Part shown: positions 32,430-46,100 of the stretch, piece after piece
Layout: each line of letters begins with the position of its first letter
Position numbering within the stretch: position 1 is the first letter of the stretch
Source of the DNA: Astropecten irregularis
Lineage: Eukaryota; Echinodermata; Asteroidea; Paxillosida; Astropectinidae
Length of the DNA stretch: 64,000 nt
Reading direction: 5' to 3'
NCBI GenBank assembly: GCA_963971285.1
Contig: OZ020244.1
Location: 3,100,001 to 3,164,000, forward strand
Made by a program: the position numbers and the translations under genes
Notes under the pieces: model-generated
The model's database searches: none
What the model was told of the DNA's origin: nothing
The model's input: the letters and a program-made list of their open reading frames with translations, nothing else

Positions 32430-35400
32430 GAATTTAAAAGCTTAATGTTCAGATGTACCAACAAATTCCCGTGTAACATTCAAAGTCTTGGTCAGGCATT
32501 TGCCAAATTATTTACATAAACAATTTGAACACCTGAAATTCCATCTTTTATAATTAACAGTTATAGCTACTTCTTGAGAATCGGGTTCAACTCATAAACC
32601 TGTTAGCTCCTACCCTCATTTATTCCGCTATTTATATCTATAAGGCAGAATAATGAAACACAAGTGAAAAACAAATTATTATCAGTAACAAACAATAACA
32701 TACAAACAAATAGGCCCCTTTTTATTCCTATCAAATTGTTAGAACCGTATAATTAACACAACACATGTGAAACAAGAAAAATTTACATGAAAAACATGTA
32801 CAGAGGACACCTTGTCTCGGGTACGAGTTGACCGGCACATGAGTTAAGTTGTGTACGAGTTGACCCGTTTTCTTTCTTGAGTGGCTGTTGCATGAAATTT
32901 GTGCGGTGTTTTAAATAAGGGTCCATATTGTTGGAATACAAGGAGATTGTGTGTCAGAAATACGAATCATTAGCACAGTCGAACATTCTTGTAGCTTTAA
33001 ACTGAACTGACAATTTTATTGCTAAGGGTAATACTAATTTTTCCAAATTTCCAAATTGTATTTTTCAGGAGAAAAATGAAGAAGTTCTGCTGCACCTACG
33101 AAGTCTACGATGCTGTGTACTGGTCTGCTTGTGTACCGTGTTGACGAGGAGTGTAACCAGATGAACTACAGATGAACTACCTGTTACAAAAAAAAAGAAG
33201 AAAACATGGAATTTGTTAAGCCTCAAAGAATGACCCAGACACAGAAAATCCCTAAAGAGTTCAAAATTGTTACCAGTCCAAAATGATTGTATTAAAAAGA
33301 TCTCCTTGAATTAGGATTTCAGAACAATGACAAAATTTGTTCCAAGAAAACGTATCCATTTCAAATACACTGATGTAAGGTTTATAACAAAATGCAGCAC
33401 AGAATCATTTCACTGTGTTCCCAAACAGAATTTTATGATAAACATAATATTGTCATCATTGAACTTCTGGACAAAGTAGTCAAATTTAAGTTTTCTGGCC
33501 ACACTTTCATGAAAAAGGAACACAACACAAACTGGGTCTTTAAACTAAGTATATACTGTATTAATTAATGAAAAGTAAAACTGCTCATTTTGAGTGCCTG
33601 TGGCATTCCATTGTTTTGTGATTCATTAGCTGACTGAATGGGTTATCAAAAAGAAGGAAAATTTGCCGTTTGATGTTTAAACATTTACTAGACAAAAAAA
33701 ATACACAAGATAAATTGCGCGTCGAGCCTTTGTGATGATATGCTACACTGTTTTGTTTCCTTTTGGCATAATATTCTTTAAAAAAAAAAATTGTGTATTC
33801 ATAATCCTTCTGCAATTGCAGAGGATTCTTGTTCATTTTTCTACTTCATTTCAATTTTCATCTACTGGTACATATAATTGCATATCAATAAGTTACAATT
33901 CTGTTGCTATAAATTGTACCTTTATTGCAGTTTTTTTTTTTTTTTTTAAATTGCCGCAATTAAAATTCAAAAATCACAGAGTAATGGTTGAACATCAGGT
34001 GGCAAATGAAAACCTTCAATAAATGGTTGACCAAGGATAAAGTATGTAGCATGTTACTGTACAATGAGTCGGATCCTAAATTGCGTGCGTTGATTATTTC
34101 TTAGTTTTTTAAATTACAAATGCCGCACAATATCAAAATATTGACTTAGCGTAATTAAGAACATGCTGTATAGCAAACTAAGCATTTAATGAAGCAGCTA
34201 AGCACGTTTCAAATTTTCAAGCATTGCATCAAAAATGAACTCCAAATTTGCGTACAATGGCAAAATCGAAATCATGCAACTAGAACCTAATTGTTTTGTA
34301 AACTACACATTTTATAAAGCAGCTTAGTACACTTCCAATTTTCAAGCATTGTGTCCAAAACCAACTCCAAATTGTCAAAATCAAAATCACGCAACTAGAA
34401 CCTATAAATGTTTTGTAAACTACATAAAGCAGCTTAGTACGCTTCAAATTTTCAAGCAATGTGTCACAAACCAGCTCCAAATTTGCGTACAATGCCAGAA
34501 TTGGCTGAATTGAAATCAATTTTCATTTATCTGGACAACCTTTTTGAGAAGATGGGTTGTAAGCTATTCATGTCAGTAATTAAAAGGAAAGGCTACGCGT
34601 TTCATTGTTGAAATAAAACTATAATGCGCATGAAAACTTTGCCAAAACCATCTTGGTCCGACTCGTTACAAAGTAGCAGGCTGTGTGCTTATAAGGTGTT
34701 GTTTCTTACCTTGTTTTGTGACCTTTCATCTTTTGACACTCTAATTATGCATAGAAATTTGGCGCAAGTGATGATGCATATATTTTGGTCCAACTTTTGT
34801 GAACATTCTGAAAAGTAAAACAAAAACCAAATGAGTTAATAGCGCTACTAACATTTATAAGTTCAGTACGTAAGCATTTTGGTTCAACTGATGTGAAAAT
34901 TCTGAAAAGTTAAACAAAAACCAAATGATTTAATTGCACTGCTATTAATAGTCATAAGCATTTGTTTCAGTCATTTTTTTTACCTAAAAAACCCACTTCA
35001 ATTAATTGCGCTGCAAAACAAGTACATGGCAAATTTTTCAAGTACCCAGTGGCAGTTTCATGCACAATAGTAGTCCAGCGTTTAGGGGCACAGGAAGGTC
35101 AAAGAGCAAGTTGGGAAACGGTGTCTTTAAAAGGAGTTACCTTGCTTGTTGAAATGTATCCCACAAATACTATCTTTTGATCATTATCATATGACCTCTG
35201 CATAATTAAGGTGTAGGGGTTAAATGCTAATGACCATATAGGTTGTATTTTGGGGGCGTTTCTAATGAGGGATGTAGCCCCTTTTACTTCATTGAATGAA
35301 GTTTCCTTGGTCAACCACAAAGCTCCTCTCCACCTCCTGAGGAGGGGAGGGGCTTTTCAACGTTTTAAAAAAGGACACGAGGGAGGGTAGGTTACTTTTT

Positions 35401-36829
35401 TTCGCAAAGATTTATTACAGGGGGACCCCTATTCAAATTTTTTTTCCAAAAAAAAATAATTTTTTTTTAAACAAGTGCAAACGTGTGCTGCTGGTCGGCG
35501 CCCTCTACTGTCTGCAACATGTAACAACCAAAAATAACCCAAGTGTTACGAGTGGTAGGCCCTCTGTTGGCCAAAATCTGCCAATGTACAACTGGTGCCC
35601 TGCATGCATCGGTATCCTACAACACATGATTGACAAGCTATTGTGGTTTGGGTTCGCGCCATTGAAAAGGTCAATAATTATAATAACAAAGGTCAGAAAG
35701 GATTCTTTGTTGCTCGCTCAAACTTTGCTGGACCGGTATGGGGGGTTAACGGATGTCACCCCCTGTTCAGGCAATCAGGTCGCTATATGTTCTTGGAAAA
35801 CGGTTTTGGGAATGACTTTTGGATAAAAAAAGCGAAAAAAATAAAGGCCGTATTTACTACAACTTCCACAACCTCACTGATTGAGTCCTTGACCTTCAGA
35901 ATGACAACAACTTCAGCCCAGATGATGATGTGCTGATTAGAGAAATAACATTCAAACATGGCTGGATTTCACTGTTTTTGGATTGGCAAAGATTATAAAT
36001 TTATAGTTCCTGCTCTCGGCAAAAAAGAAATAGGAAAAATCAAAACGTATGAGGCAGTTTGAGTGAGGCTGGATCTCAGGTTTTAATTGGTTTCACTGGT
36101 GTCTTAAGAACTTAATGAATCAAAATCATTTAATATTTGAATTGTGTTTTTCATTGAGATTTTCATCACTGATTCAGTGATGAAAAAGTAACTATTACTG
36201 ACGTTTTCTTGGGTTTGGTACAAAAGAATGGTCACACCGAGATTACTGCAAGTTATTTGTTACACTTTGCAATTTAGGACGCTATTTTAATGAATCTGAA
36301 TGATAAAGGTGATTGAAAACAGAGTGTTGTATGCAGTTACGGACAAAATATCCTAACAGGAAATATTGTAGATGACATTGAGCTTATGAAGGAGAAATGT
36401 AAGCATTATAAAACCTGAATGTGATGTTGGAAAATACCTGTATGCATATGGCTCATAAGACAAACTTGGACTCTAAAGAAGCAGCGACCGTAAAGAGATT
36501 AGTTCAGACATGAAACTATTGATGCACAGTTGATGGAACACGTTTTAGTCTATGAATTCCGCTTGTGAATAGCAGTACACGTACCGTAATTCAAAATGAA
36601 TTGGAGATGAACACCAAATCTGTGTCCTTACTCGTTTAAACTCCGTCCTCTTTTTAAATGTGGACTGGTTTTCTTTGTAATATTTGCATAACTGAATGAA
36701 TGCTCAATAATACTTGATAACATTAAAATTCAGTGTGGTTTGGTGAATCGTTTCTTTTCTTGTTGATGTCTGATTTTGTGTAAACAGTTCAGGCACAAGC
36801 TTAGCATGTAAGAGTGCCTGACTGATATT
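32430..36829. other. AT-rich spacer, no recognised gene (right arm)
   Basis: Mirror of 25,100-29,470 at roughly 95-98% by eye. Includes the three-unit repeat at 34,180-34,500 and the inverted-repeat copy at 35,478-35,750. No gene supported. Confidence 0.5.
35478..35750 (+). repeat. Inverted repeat partner, right arm (inner)
   Basis: Mirror of 26,160-26,435. Pairs with 39,100-39,385 as a nested palindrome. Confidence 0.7.
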
Positions 36830-37115
36830 CGTACATTGTGGTGCTGTGGCTAAGAGGTCTGATGCAATATAACCTCACAAAGCTGATTTGGGTTTAGGGC
36901 CCAGTCAAGGAGATCTTAGTGTCCTTAAGCGAGACACTTTGCATTTAAATGTTTCTCTCCAACAAGGAGTAAATGAGTTACCTGCAAAGGTAGTAATGAC
37001 CCTGTGTGCAATTAATTAGCCTCTGTGTGCTTCAACAGCACCTTCAACTGCATACTCCCCAGGGAGTTGAGATGGTCTCAGGACTGACAACTTGGCCCAG
37101 TGACCATCATGTGAA
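36830..37115 (+). repeat. tRNA-derived SINE-like element (right arm)
   Basis: Mirror of 24,775-25,080, with a slightly clearer head and body order. Flanked by the same neighbours, so the insertion predates arm duplication. Confidence 0.6.
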
Positions 37116-37339
37116 TTGCATTTTAATTTCAATAGTAAGATATGCCTATTTTTGAAAGTTTCATTACAGTGAGCTGCACTGAGACTTAATACCTTTGACC
37201 TCAACCTTTAACTTTTTCTAGATGCCTGACCAAGGAATTGTCATCATTGACATAATGATACTTCAAGGGAAATTCACACATGAATTGTCGACTGACTAAT
37301 TACATCCAGTGCGAAAAACACTGGGGTTTGATTTTCTGA

Positions 37340-37580
37340 ACAAGTTGCATTGTCATTATTGATTCTTCACCAAGGAGTAAATAGATCATTTGTAAGGGCA
37401 AGTAATGGCTTTGTATTTCATTAGCCGTTTTGTGTGTTTGAATAGCAGCCAGAGCTACGTACTCCACAAGGAGTTGAGATGGTCTCAGGAGGGATAAGGT
37501 GGCCCAATGACCAGGGAGTTTGCATTGCTTTGATTCTGCCGAGAATCAAATGAGAGCTTTGTTTCTGATGACAATATGAT
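37340..37580 (+). repeat. SINE-like body fragment (right arm)
   Basis: Mirror of 24,320-24,560 (CTCCACAAGGAGTTGAGATG). Confidence 0.5.
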
Positions 37581-37805
37581 GGACCATATATACTGACTGC
37601 TGACCAGTTTGAACCAGACACAACTAATAAACCTTTTTGTTGCCAAGCTTATCATATGAGCACATAGAAAATCTAACTAAAGATCTCTTAGGCAATTTTG
37701 TAGCGAAAATAGAAGCACATGGACTATCATGATAATAAACGAACATAAGCATGCTGCTGTCTGAGTTACCATAATCTGAAAAATGTAAGTTTAGGTTGTG
37801 CTCCA

Positions 37806-37960
37806 TTGATTAATCTGTGTGTATCAAATGCTTGGTGTATCTGTGAGAGGGAAATAACACGGACCACTCAAGCTGGATTTGAACCAACAACATCCTGCAG
37901 TGCTTGTACATGCAGGTGTCTCGACCATTCAACTTCCAATCTAACTGGAGTTGACAGTCA
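37806..37960 (-). repeat. tRNA-like dispersed repeat (right arm)
   Basis: Mirror of 23,930-24,085, with GCTGGATTTGAACCAAC as the complement of the B-box region. Confidence 0.55.
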
Positions 37961-38159
37961 TCATTGCAGTCATTTTTGGAGCAGCAACCGAAGATGTCTA
38001 GATAGCATTCGTAGAAATAAATTTGTTGAATGTTGATGACAACAGTGATGTGTGTAACACATGCATCTGCTATAGACAAAGAAATTGAATTGGCTATGTG
38101 GAAAAGCCGGCAAAAGGCCAACTAGCAACAACGCTAGAGAAATTATTGCAATAATACTA

Positions 38160-38480
38160 GAGAAATGCTGCAAAATATGCTTGAATAGCGCACATGCAAC
38201 ACTGCCTTGTGTTCCTAATACCAAATGCTGCAAAATATGCAATAGCACACATGCAACACTGCCTTGTGTTCCTTATACCAAATGCTGCAAAATATGCAAT
38301 AGCACACATGCAACACTGCCTTGTGTTCCTTATACCAAATGCTGCAAAATATGCAATAGCACACATGCAACACTGCCTTGTGTTCCTAATACCAAATGCT
38401 GCAAGGTATGCAATATCACACATGCAACACTGCTTTGTGTTCCTATATGAAGTATTTATACACCAATGCTGCAAAATATG
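38160..38480. repeat. 57-bp minisatellite, 5 copies (right arm)
   Basis: Reverse complement of the left array (TGTTCCTAATACCAAATGCT GCAAAATATGCAATAGCACA). Contraction or expansion relative to 16 copies accounts for about 600 bp of arm length difference. Confidence 0.95.
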
Positions 38481-39099
38481 CAACTTGCATAAAAATTGCT
38501 GGCTAAAATTCAGAGGCAAGGCAAACAAATACAATTTAAATTGTTTTTCTGCCAGTTGGAACATGGTGGAACATGTTAGACAGGTAGTGTATTCAACACG
38601 AGGTTAAATGATCTGCCATTTCAGCCTTAAACAAGTGATTGTATGTAGGATCAGACTGTAAAGAAATGCTCACCCAGAGCCACCTGTCATATATCAATGA
38701 CAAACAGACTTGACTCAGAACAGCAGCTTGCTTAAGCATTGAGTTTGAGATAAGGACCCACTTCCCTTCCTACAAAAACCCAACGTCATCTTTGATATTT
38801 CCTGCACTGCATGTATTTAGTTCATACTACACAAGTGAAACCAAAGTAAAACCTAGTACCTTTTCCTTAGTACTTTTTTGGTCAAAGTGAATCAGCCATG
38901 TAAGAACACTATTTATCCAACCCTCACACCAACACCTGGAAAGAGGTCACTGTCATCCATCAGGTCACGAACCCCCTCAGATCAGAAGCAGTCGTCCTGC
39001 GCATGCGGAAAATAGTTGGTCATCATGACCGGCCTGAAAAGAGACCTGGTTACACAGGAACAAGTTAATAAGATGACGGGAACCAACAAAAGGATAAAT

Positions 39100-39385
39100 A
39101 AGGAATCGGCCCTCAATCCCCACCCCATACAGACCCCAAAGACTTTAGGTAGCAACAGGAACCCTTTCTTCCCTATACCGCGCTTTTAGAGGATGATGTA
39201 AGTTTTGGTCAATAAGCTTGTCAAGTCATGCGAGGTAAGATACCGATGATGCAGAACAACAGTAGTACACTGGGCAGATTTCATCCAACAGAGGGCCTAC
39301 CACCCATAACACTTGGGTTATTTCTGGCTGTTACATGCTGCAGACAGTAGAGGGCGCCGACCAGCAGCACACGTTTGCATTTGTT
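39100..39385 (-). repeat. Inverted repeat partner, right arm (outer)
   Basis: Mirror of 21,935-22,210, very close in sequence (about 98% by eye over the first 170 bp). Confidence 0.7.
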
Positions 39386-40727
39386 TTTGTTTGTTTTTTC
39401 ATGATACATTAAAACATTGCAGTAAAGTGCATTTCAAAATGAGAACCACTCTGCCAAACCAAGTGTGAATTGAGTCCAAAAAAAAAAAAAATACAAAGGA
39501 ATTTCATTAAGTTTGAACTTTCTAATTGGAAATGGAATTTCAAAAAAGAAAAAACGAAAGTCTATGAAAGATGAATTTTAAAATTTCAGAGTAAGAACTT
39601 GAATTTTGCGATCTAATGTGAGAATTCTGCACAATTATCCTTATCAATTTAAAATTTCACGGAATTTTCCTTTGTTATTTCATATCGTCGTGAGTAGGCT
39701 GTGCAGATGTACTGTGCAGTGCTGCGCTGCTTGTTTTAGAATGCAGTATTTGACTTAGTTTGATGGAGTGATTCTCATAATGACTACACATAAATGAATA
39801 TTACATTTTCTGTCCAAATCAGTCACACATGTAACTGGCTGAAAAAAGTGTTTTGCATTTGTGATTCACGCGCAGAATTCTTTTTTTAATTGTGCAAAGA
39901 ACGCCTCACTGTTTTGGTTTATACAGGCACATTCTAAAAACGCCTAATTTCTATTGTACAAAAATGCGCAAAAAAAATTCGAAATGTGATCTTCTTTTAA
40001 CCTAAAGATTTTGAATATTATTAATAAAAAACTAATTTTGCTTTGGTGTATTCCAAAAATCCTAAATTTGTACTGAACAAGAATGCCGGAAAAAAAGGAG
40101 ATTTTCTAATGTGATTTGTGTTTCAAGGTTTTTGAATATGCATTTTGCAAAGAATGTCTTATTTGTTTTTGGTGGATGCGCGCAAATTCTAAATGTCCTG
40201 CATTTTTACTTTGAAGAAACGCGTCCTATTGTGCCAAGTTACAGGCTGATTTGGACAGACACAAAAGTTACATAATATCAAACAGCAGTGGATATTTCAA
40301 TTAATCTGGCTTTTCATCATCGCACATCCAAACAGTCAGGCTCCATTAATGGAATTTGGAATCATAAAATCAAAATGTAAATGAATGAAGAATACAGGTT
40401 TGGAACTATCAAGCAGTGTAGTGTCATACGCGCAGTGCAGACATTATGTGGTGGTTGTAAGTGCACAAGATTGAATAGCGCAGCGCAATTGACTTTTGCC
40501 AGCAAATTTGGGAAGAGTTGATAAATAGAAGAATTTGGCAAGAGTCCAGTGGTTTTTACTTTGCAGCCAGGTTAAGAAAAATATCCTCTGCTCTTTGCTT
40601 AAAAACTAAATACATATTATTTAAGGTATGGTTCAGGATTAGTTAATGTAGACCTTCTTAAATGCATAATCTGGTAACAAAAACAATTAAAAAAAGTTAA
40701 GTTAACCACGTGTGCCGAGAGTGTTTG

Positions 40728-41100
40728 GCAACCCATGGAAAGCACTACAAGACTAATTGATTAGGTTGCCCCTTTCCCAACCCAAGGAAAACACTAGCAA
40801 GGACAAAGTGATGAGGCAGAATCTTTTCCAACCCACGGAAAACACTAGCAAGGACAAAGTGATGAGGCAGAATCTTTTCCAACCCACGGAAAACACTAGC
40901 AAGGACAAAGTGATGAGGCAGAATATTTTCCAACCCATGGAAAACACTAGCAAGGACAAAGTGATGAGGTAGAATATTTTCCAACGCAAAGAAAACACTA
41001 GCAAGGACAAAGTGATGAGGTAGAATATTTTCCAGCCCATGGAAAACACTAGCAAGGACAAAGTGATGAGGTCAAATATTTTCCAACCCATGGAATACAG
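40728..41100 (+). repeat. 51-bp minisatellite, ~7 copies (right arm)
   Basis: Units of CTAGCAAGGACAAAGTGATG AGGxAGAATxTTTTCCAACC CAxGGAAAACA. The unit length is divisible by three, which explains the open frames on both strands. Copy number exceeds the left arm, opposite to the 57-bp and 37/38-bp arrays. Confidence 0.85.
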
Positions 41101-41269
41101 TCGTCCATCTCTAAAGTGCTTTGAAATAATAAATTAGCTATCCGACATCAACAACATGAAATAAAGAAATTAAAATAAATCCTGAACCATACATTTATCT
41201 AAAAAAAAATCAACAAATTTAACAATAAAACTGAATGGGTGAATCTGCAGAGACAAATGAGTCCTTTCC

Positions 41270-42367
41270 ACTCCAAGAAACAAATGAACAAATTTTCTAA
41301 TATTCCCACTCCAGGGAAGAGATGCACAAAGTTTCTGACATTCCCTCTTCAGGGAAGAGATGGATAAAGTTTCTGATATTCCCTCTTCAGGGAAGAGATG
41401 GATAAAGTTTCTGATATACCTACTCCGCAGAAGAGATGCACACATTTTCTGATATTTCATCTTCAGGGAAGAGATGCACAAAGTTTCTGATATTCCCTCT
41501 TAGGGAAGAGATGCACAAAGTTTCTGACATTCCCACTCCAGGGAAGAGATGCGCAAAGTTTCTGACATTCCCTCTTAGGGAAGAGATGCACAAAGTTTCT
41601 GACATTCCTCTTCAGGGAAGAGATGCACAAAGTTTCTGACATTCCCTCTTCAGGGAAGAGATGCACAAAGTTTCTGATATTCCCACTCCAGGGAAGAGAT
41701 GCACAAAGTTTCTGACATCCCCACTCCTGGGGTCGATTTCACCCAACTCATCGTAATTTACCATCAATCGTAGTATTATAGTGCATTCCTTCGTAACTTG
41801 AGTTACGATCGATCATAGCGCTTTGTGAAATTGACCCCAGGGAATAGATGCAAAAAGTTTCTGATATTCCCTCTTCAGGGGAGAGATGCACAAAGTTTCT
41901 GACATTCCCACTCTAGGGAAGAGATGCACACAGTTTCTGACATTCCCACTCCAGGGAGGAGATGCACAAAGTTTCTGATATTTCATCTTCAGGGAAGAGA
42001 TGCACAAAGTTTCTGATATTCCCTCTTAGGGAAGAGATGCACACATTTTATGATATTTCATCTTCAGGGAAGAGATGCACAAAGTTTTGGACATTCCCTG
42101 TTGGGGAATAGATGCACAAAGTTTTTGACATTCCCTCTTAGGGAATAGATGCACAAAGTTTTTGAAATTCCCTCATAGGGAATAGATGCACAAAGTGTCT
42201 GACATTCCCTCTTAGGGAAGAGATGCACAAAGTTTTAGACATTCCCTCTTAGGGAAGAGATGCACAAGGTTTCTGATATTTCATCTTCAGGAAAGAGATG
42301 CACACATTTTCTGATATTCCCACTCCTGGGAAGAGATGCACAAAGTTTCTGACATTCCCACCTAAGG
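41270..42367. repeat. 37/38-bp satellite, ~26 copies (right arm)
   Basis: Reverse complement of the left array but lacking its long dimer block. Interrupted by a MITE at 41,728-41,839. Unit order differs from the left, showing independent turnover in each arm. Confidence 0.92.
41728..41839. mobile_element. Small MITE (TGGGGTCGATTTCAC family) inside satellite
   Basis: It starts TGGGGTCGATTTCACCCAAC and ends TTTGTGAAATTGACCCCA, so the ends are inverted. The interior has TCGTAATTTACCATCAATCG and GAGTTACGATCGATCATAG. A relative with the same ends is at 58,964-59,116. It splits a satellite unit (CACTCC | AGGGAA context) and is missing from the left arm, so it inserted after the arms formed or diverged. 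Confidence 0.8.
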
Positions 42368-42753
42368 GAAGGAAATGGAGTGAACTCATTTTGTCTCCTT
42401 AATTCACCAAGCAGTACATCTAATGTAATTAACAAACTACCAGTTCTAACCTCATGTGCTTGAACACCATTTTCAAAACATTTTTTCCAGAATGTCTTCA
42501 CTTTGAGCAGAGTATTGTGGTTTTTGTCACATTTTAAAGGTTTGTTGAATTCTAAACGAAATGTGACTTTCTGTTGCTTTTGGAGACATACAAAAAGATC
42601 TGCTATGTGATAAAAGTGTAAAATGGCAGTGCAGCTTTCATGCCAATTTCAACATTAATATTTTGGAAATGTGAAAGTGTTGGGCTGGTTGTGAGTAATG
42701 TTTTGTTTAAGATTTCAATCACATGAGTTTTAAAAACCAAATAAAAGTAGCAT

Positions 42754-42846
42754 TTACTTTATGATGGGGCTCTTCTTCTTGTCACTTGAAGGTGAATCAT
42801 CGTCATGGAAACAATTGATGATGAGGTCCTCAAATGGTAAGATGGC
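42754..42846 (-). CDS. Small exon-like frame, 30 codons plus stop (right)
   Basis: Exact mirror of 18,269-18,361 including acceptor, frame and TAA. If expressed, the two arms would make the same C-terminal peptide from opposite strands. Confidence 0.35.
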   Translation of the reverse strand, partial: AILPFEDLIINCFHDDDSPSSDKKKSPIIK

Positions 42847-43149
42847 CTGTGGAAACAGATACAATCAATAAAAAGAGAAAATCAATCCAAGTTCTATGCA
42901 AATAAAGTGGACTAAAGTCAGTACAGTAAAAACTAGCTACCAAGCAAATAAATCCCTAGACACAGGGGACAATAGCAAGAAGGTAGTAATTAATTGCCAT
43001 ATTTTGGTCATGCAAATAATGAACACAAAGATAAAAGTTGAAATAAATCAAGATAACGATTATAACTAAAAGAGTTATATGAATTAATTTCGGGCAATGG
43101 TATGGCGAATTGCTAAATGTATCCACAACTAGAGGCTTTTAATACGAAG

Positions 43150-46100
43150 TGAGGCTTGAGGCTAAGCTTGGGATTTTTTTGCTACCATCATTTTGTGTCC
43201 AATCAATCAACCTTTGAGTGGTACTCCTTTGGTCTTCTGATTGATCCATCCCCGAGGCAACCACACAACGCATCCCCATCTCAGCATAATAACGATCTAT
43301 CTGACGCAACCATATGTGTGTCTTGCAGATGCCCTACCGGGCGAGTCCTACCAAGAGGTTCTCTCATAGAGAGAATTCACCTCCGCAGGATCGCTTGCAG
43401 GGAATCTAGCCACATGACCATACAGTTGCATCTGACGCTCACGTGTCATGCAGGTAATGGGTCTCATCTGACTTTCCCTGAGTAACCTCTTGTTGGACAC
43501 ATGGTCCGACCTGCAGTACCCAAGGATCCTCCTCAGAGACCCAGTACAGAAGACATTGAGTCGTCTTCCCAGGCCCCCAGTCAAGGTCCACGTCTTACAA
43601 ACGTAGAGTAAGACAGGCAAGACCAGGGACCTGAAGACCCAATTCTACGTCCTCTTGCATAGATATCGCAAACGCCATACAGACCGTTCCAGTGAGTCCA
43701 TCGCTCCACAAGCCCTACCAATACGCTTGTTGACTTCATGATAACAGCTTGCAAAGAAATAGATATCACTGCCGAGATAAGTGAACCCATTGACCAATTC
43801 CACATTCTCACCACATACGGGAACTGACTGAAGTGCACCACCCAAAGAGTCACTGAAGACCTGTATCTTGGTTTTTACCCAAAACACCTTTAGCCCCAGG
43901 GGTTCCAACTCGGAGCACATTGTCTCAAAAGCACACACTAGCAGCTCCAGAGTATCCGCAAAGGTAAGAGCATCATCGACAAAGTCAAGGTCAGTTACAC
44001 TGACATCGGCGAACGATACTCCACAGCCTGAATCCTCCACTGTCCTCCCCATTGCCCAATGTCTATACAAGTGTTGAAAAGTGTTGGAGCCTCAACCCTT
44101 CCTTGTCCCACACCAGTCGAAACTGGGAAGAACTCGGAGATTGAACCCCCATACCTCACAACGCTCTCGGTACCTGAGTATAGTTTGAACAGTAGAGTCA
44201 TCAAAGTCTGCGTTACCCCATGGAAATACAGAAGCTGCCAGAGGGCACCTCGATCCACCGAGTCAAACGCCTTGCGGAGATCGATATAGGCTGCAAAGAA
44301 CCTACTACGATACTCACGCATGCGCTATGAGAGGACCCCCGGGGCCAAATTACGATCAATTGTTGATCTCTTTGGAGTGAACCCAGACTGCGCAGGCCGC
44401 TGATGCTTAAGCAAGTGAGGTTGAATCCTGGCCAGAAGAATCTTAGGAAGAATCTTGCTGGGCACAGAGAGCAATGTCACTCCTGGATAGGCATTGTAAT
44501 CCTGGCGATCTCCCTTGCCCTTACAGAGAGGAACTAGAATGCCCCTCTTCCAGTCAGATGGGATCTCGCCAGTGGTCCATACCGAACCTAGTATGTTATG
44601 CAACGCCTCAACTGTACTGTCCCCACCAGCTTTTAAGAATTCTGCGTGAATATCACAGATCCCTGCCACCTTCCCACTTTTCAGGCTGTTCACCGCAGCC
44701 CTCGTTTCCAAGAGCGTAGGTGGATCACAGTCGATTGGTGGGTCAGCAACTTGTGGTTCCGAGATATTCAGGCAGCTAGCCGGTGGATCAGCACGGTACA
44801 ACTGCTCAAAGTAGGATGCCCAACAAGCCCTCACCTCCGACTCCTCCATCAGCAACTCACCGCTTGCAGACCTGACCGAGCCTACCCCGAGACAAACTTA
44901 GAGAACGCAATGCACGAATCCCCCAGTAAGCGGCCAAAGAATCCCCCATCCATGGGTGACTCTTGATCCGCTCACACACAGACCGAACATGTGCCTCCTT
45001 GTCAGTCCTGAGATTTTGCACAGCCAAGCGCCTCAACTTCCTCGCCTCTAGGTTGCCATTAAGTCTAGCCTCCCGACACTTGGCTATCAGTCTTAGCGTA
45101 CCCTCAGAGACAAAGCTCCTCCTGGCCGCTGTTAGAGATCCAAGCCTCTCACCATCAATCGGCACAGTGGTAGCCTTGAAGAAACTCCATATCACCTCCG
45201 GGCCCTCCCAAGTGGGCATTCCCCCAAAGCTGATCACAAAGATTGCGCTCAAACTCATCTGCCACAGCTCCATCCTGAAGACAACTCACATCAAGCCTTT
45301 GCTTAGATGGAGATAGCCTCCTGGACTTGAGCCGCACCCGGAGAGTTGCAACAAGCAATCTGTCATCAGTTTTGGAGAACTGTGCACTCTGAAAAACCTG
45401 GCAGTTCTGAAGAATCCTCCAACCCTCGAGAACATGATCGTTCTCCTTCGCAACAACGCCGGTATTGGAATACCAAGTCCAACGACGCCGCTCCGGATGC
45501 TGATACCAGGAGCCAGTAACTCTAGATCCCCGACCCTTTACAAGATCAAGAAGCCTAGTGCCATTCTGACCCCTGATACCAGACCCATGGGGACCAATAC
45601 ACGTCTCGACCCTGTCAGCACCGGTGGAGGCATTGAAGTCTCCCATGATCAAGAGTGTGTCTCCGCAAAGACACCCATCCAGAACAGACTCGAGCTAGGT
45701 GTAGAATGTATCCTTGTCTGATGGCTATAAACTCACCTCAGTCGGAGCATACATTGAGACCACCAAGATAACACCCAAAGAGTGTTTAATCCAGAGCCTC
45801 ATCATACGCTCCTTGATCGGTACAGCCTCCATTACCATCCGAGTCAGCCAGTCCGAAACCGCAACTGCTACCTCCCCAAGTGGTAGCCATCGAGACGGCC
45901 AGACCAGTACTGTATCTACCAATACTGATTTCACCGCTCTTTGGACAGAGTACCTCTCAGAGAGCAGCAATTGCTATGTGGAGCCGACTGAGCTCTCATG
46001 ATGGCAGAAGATAATGATCATCATCTCCCAGAGAGAGAACATTCCACGCAGCCACCTGCTAGGACCGCCTCAGGTAAAATTGAGAAGATCACTGTCCAGC

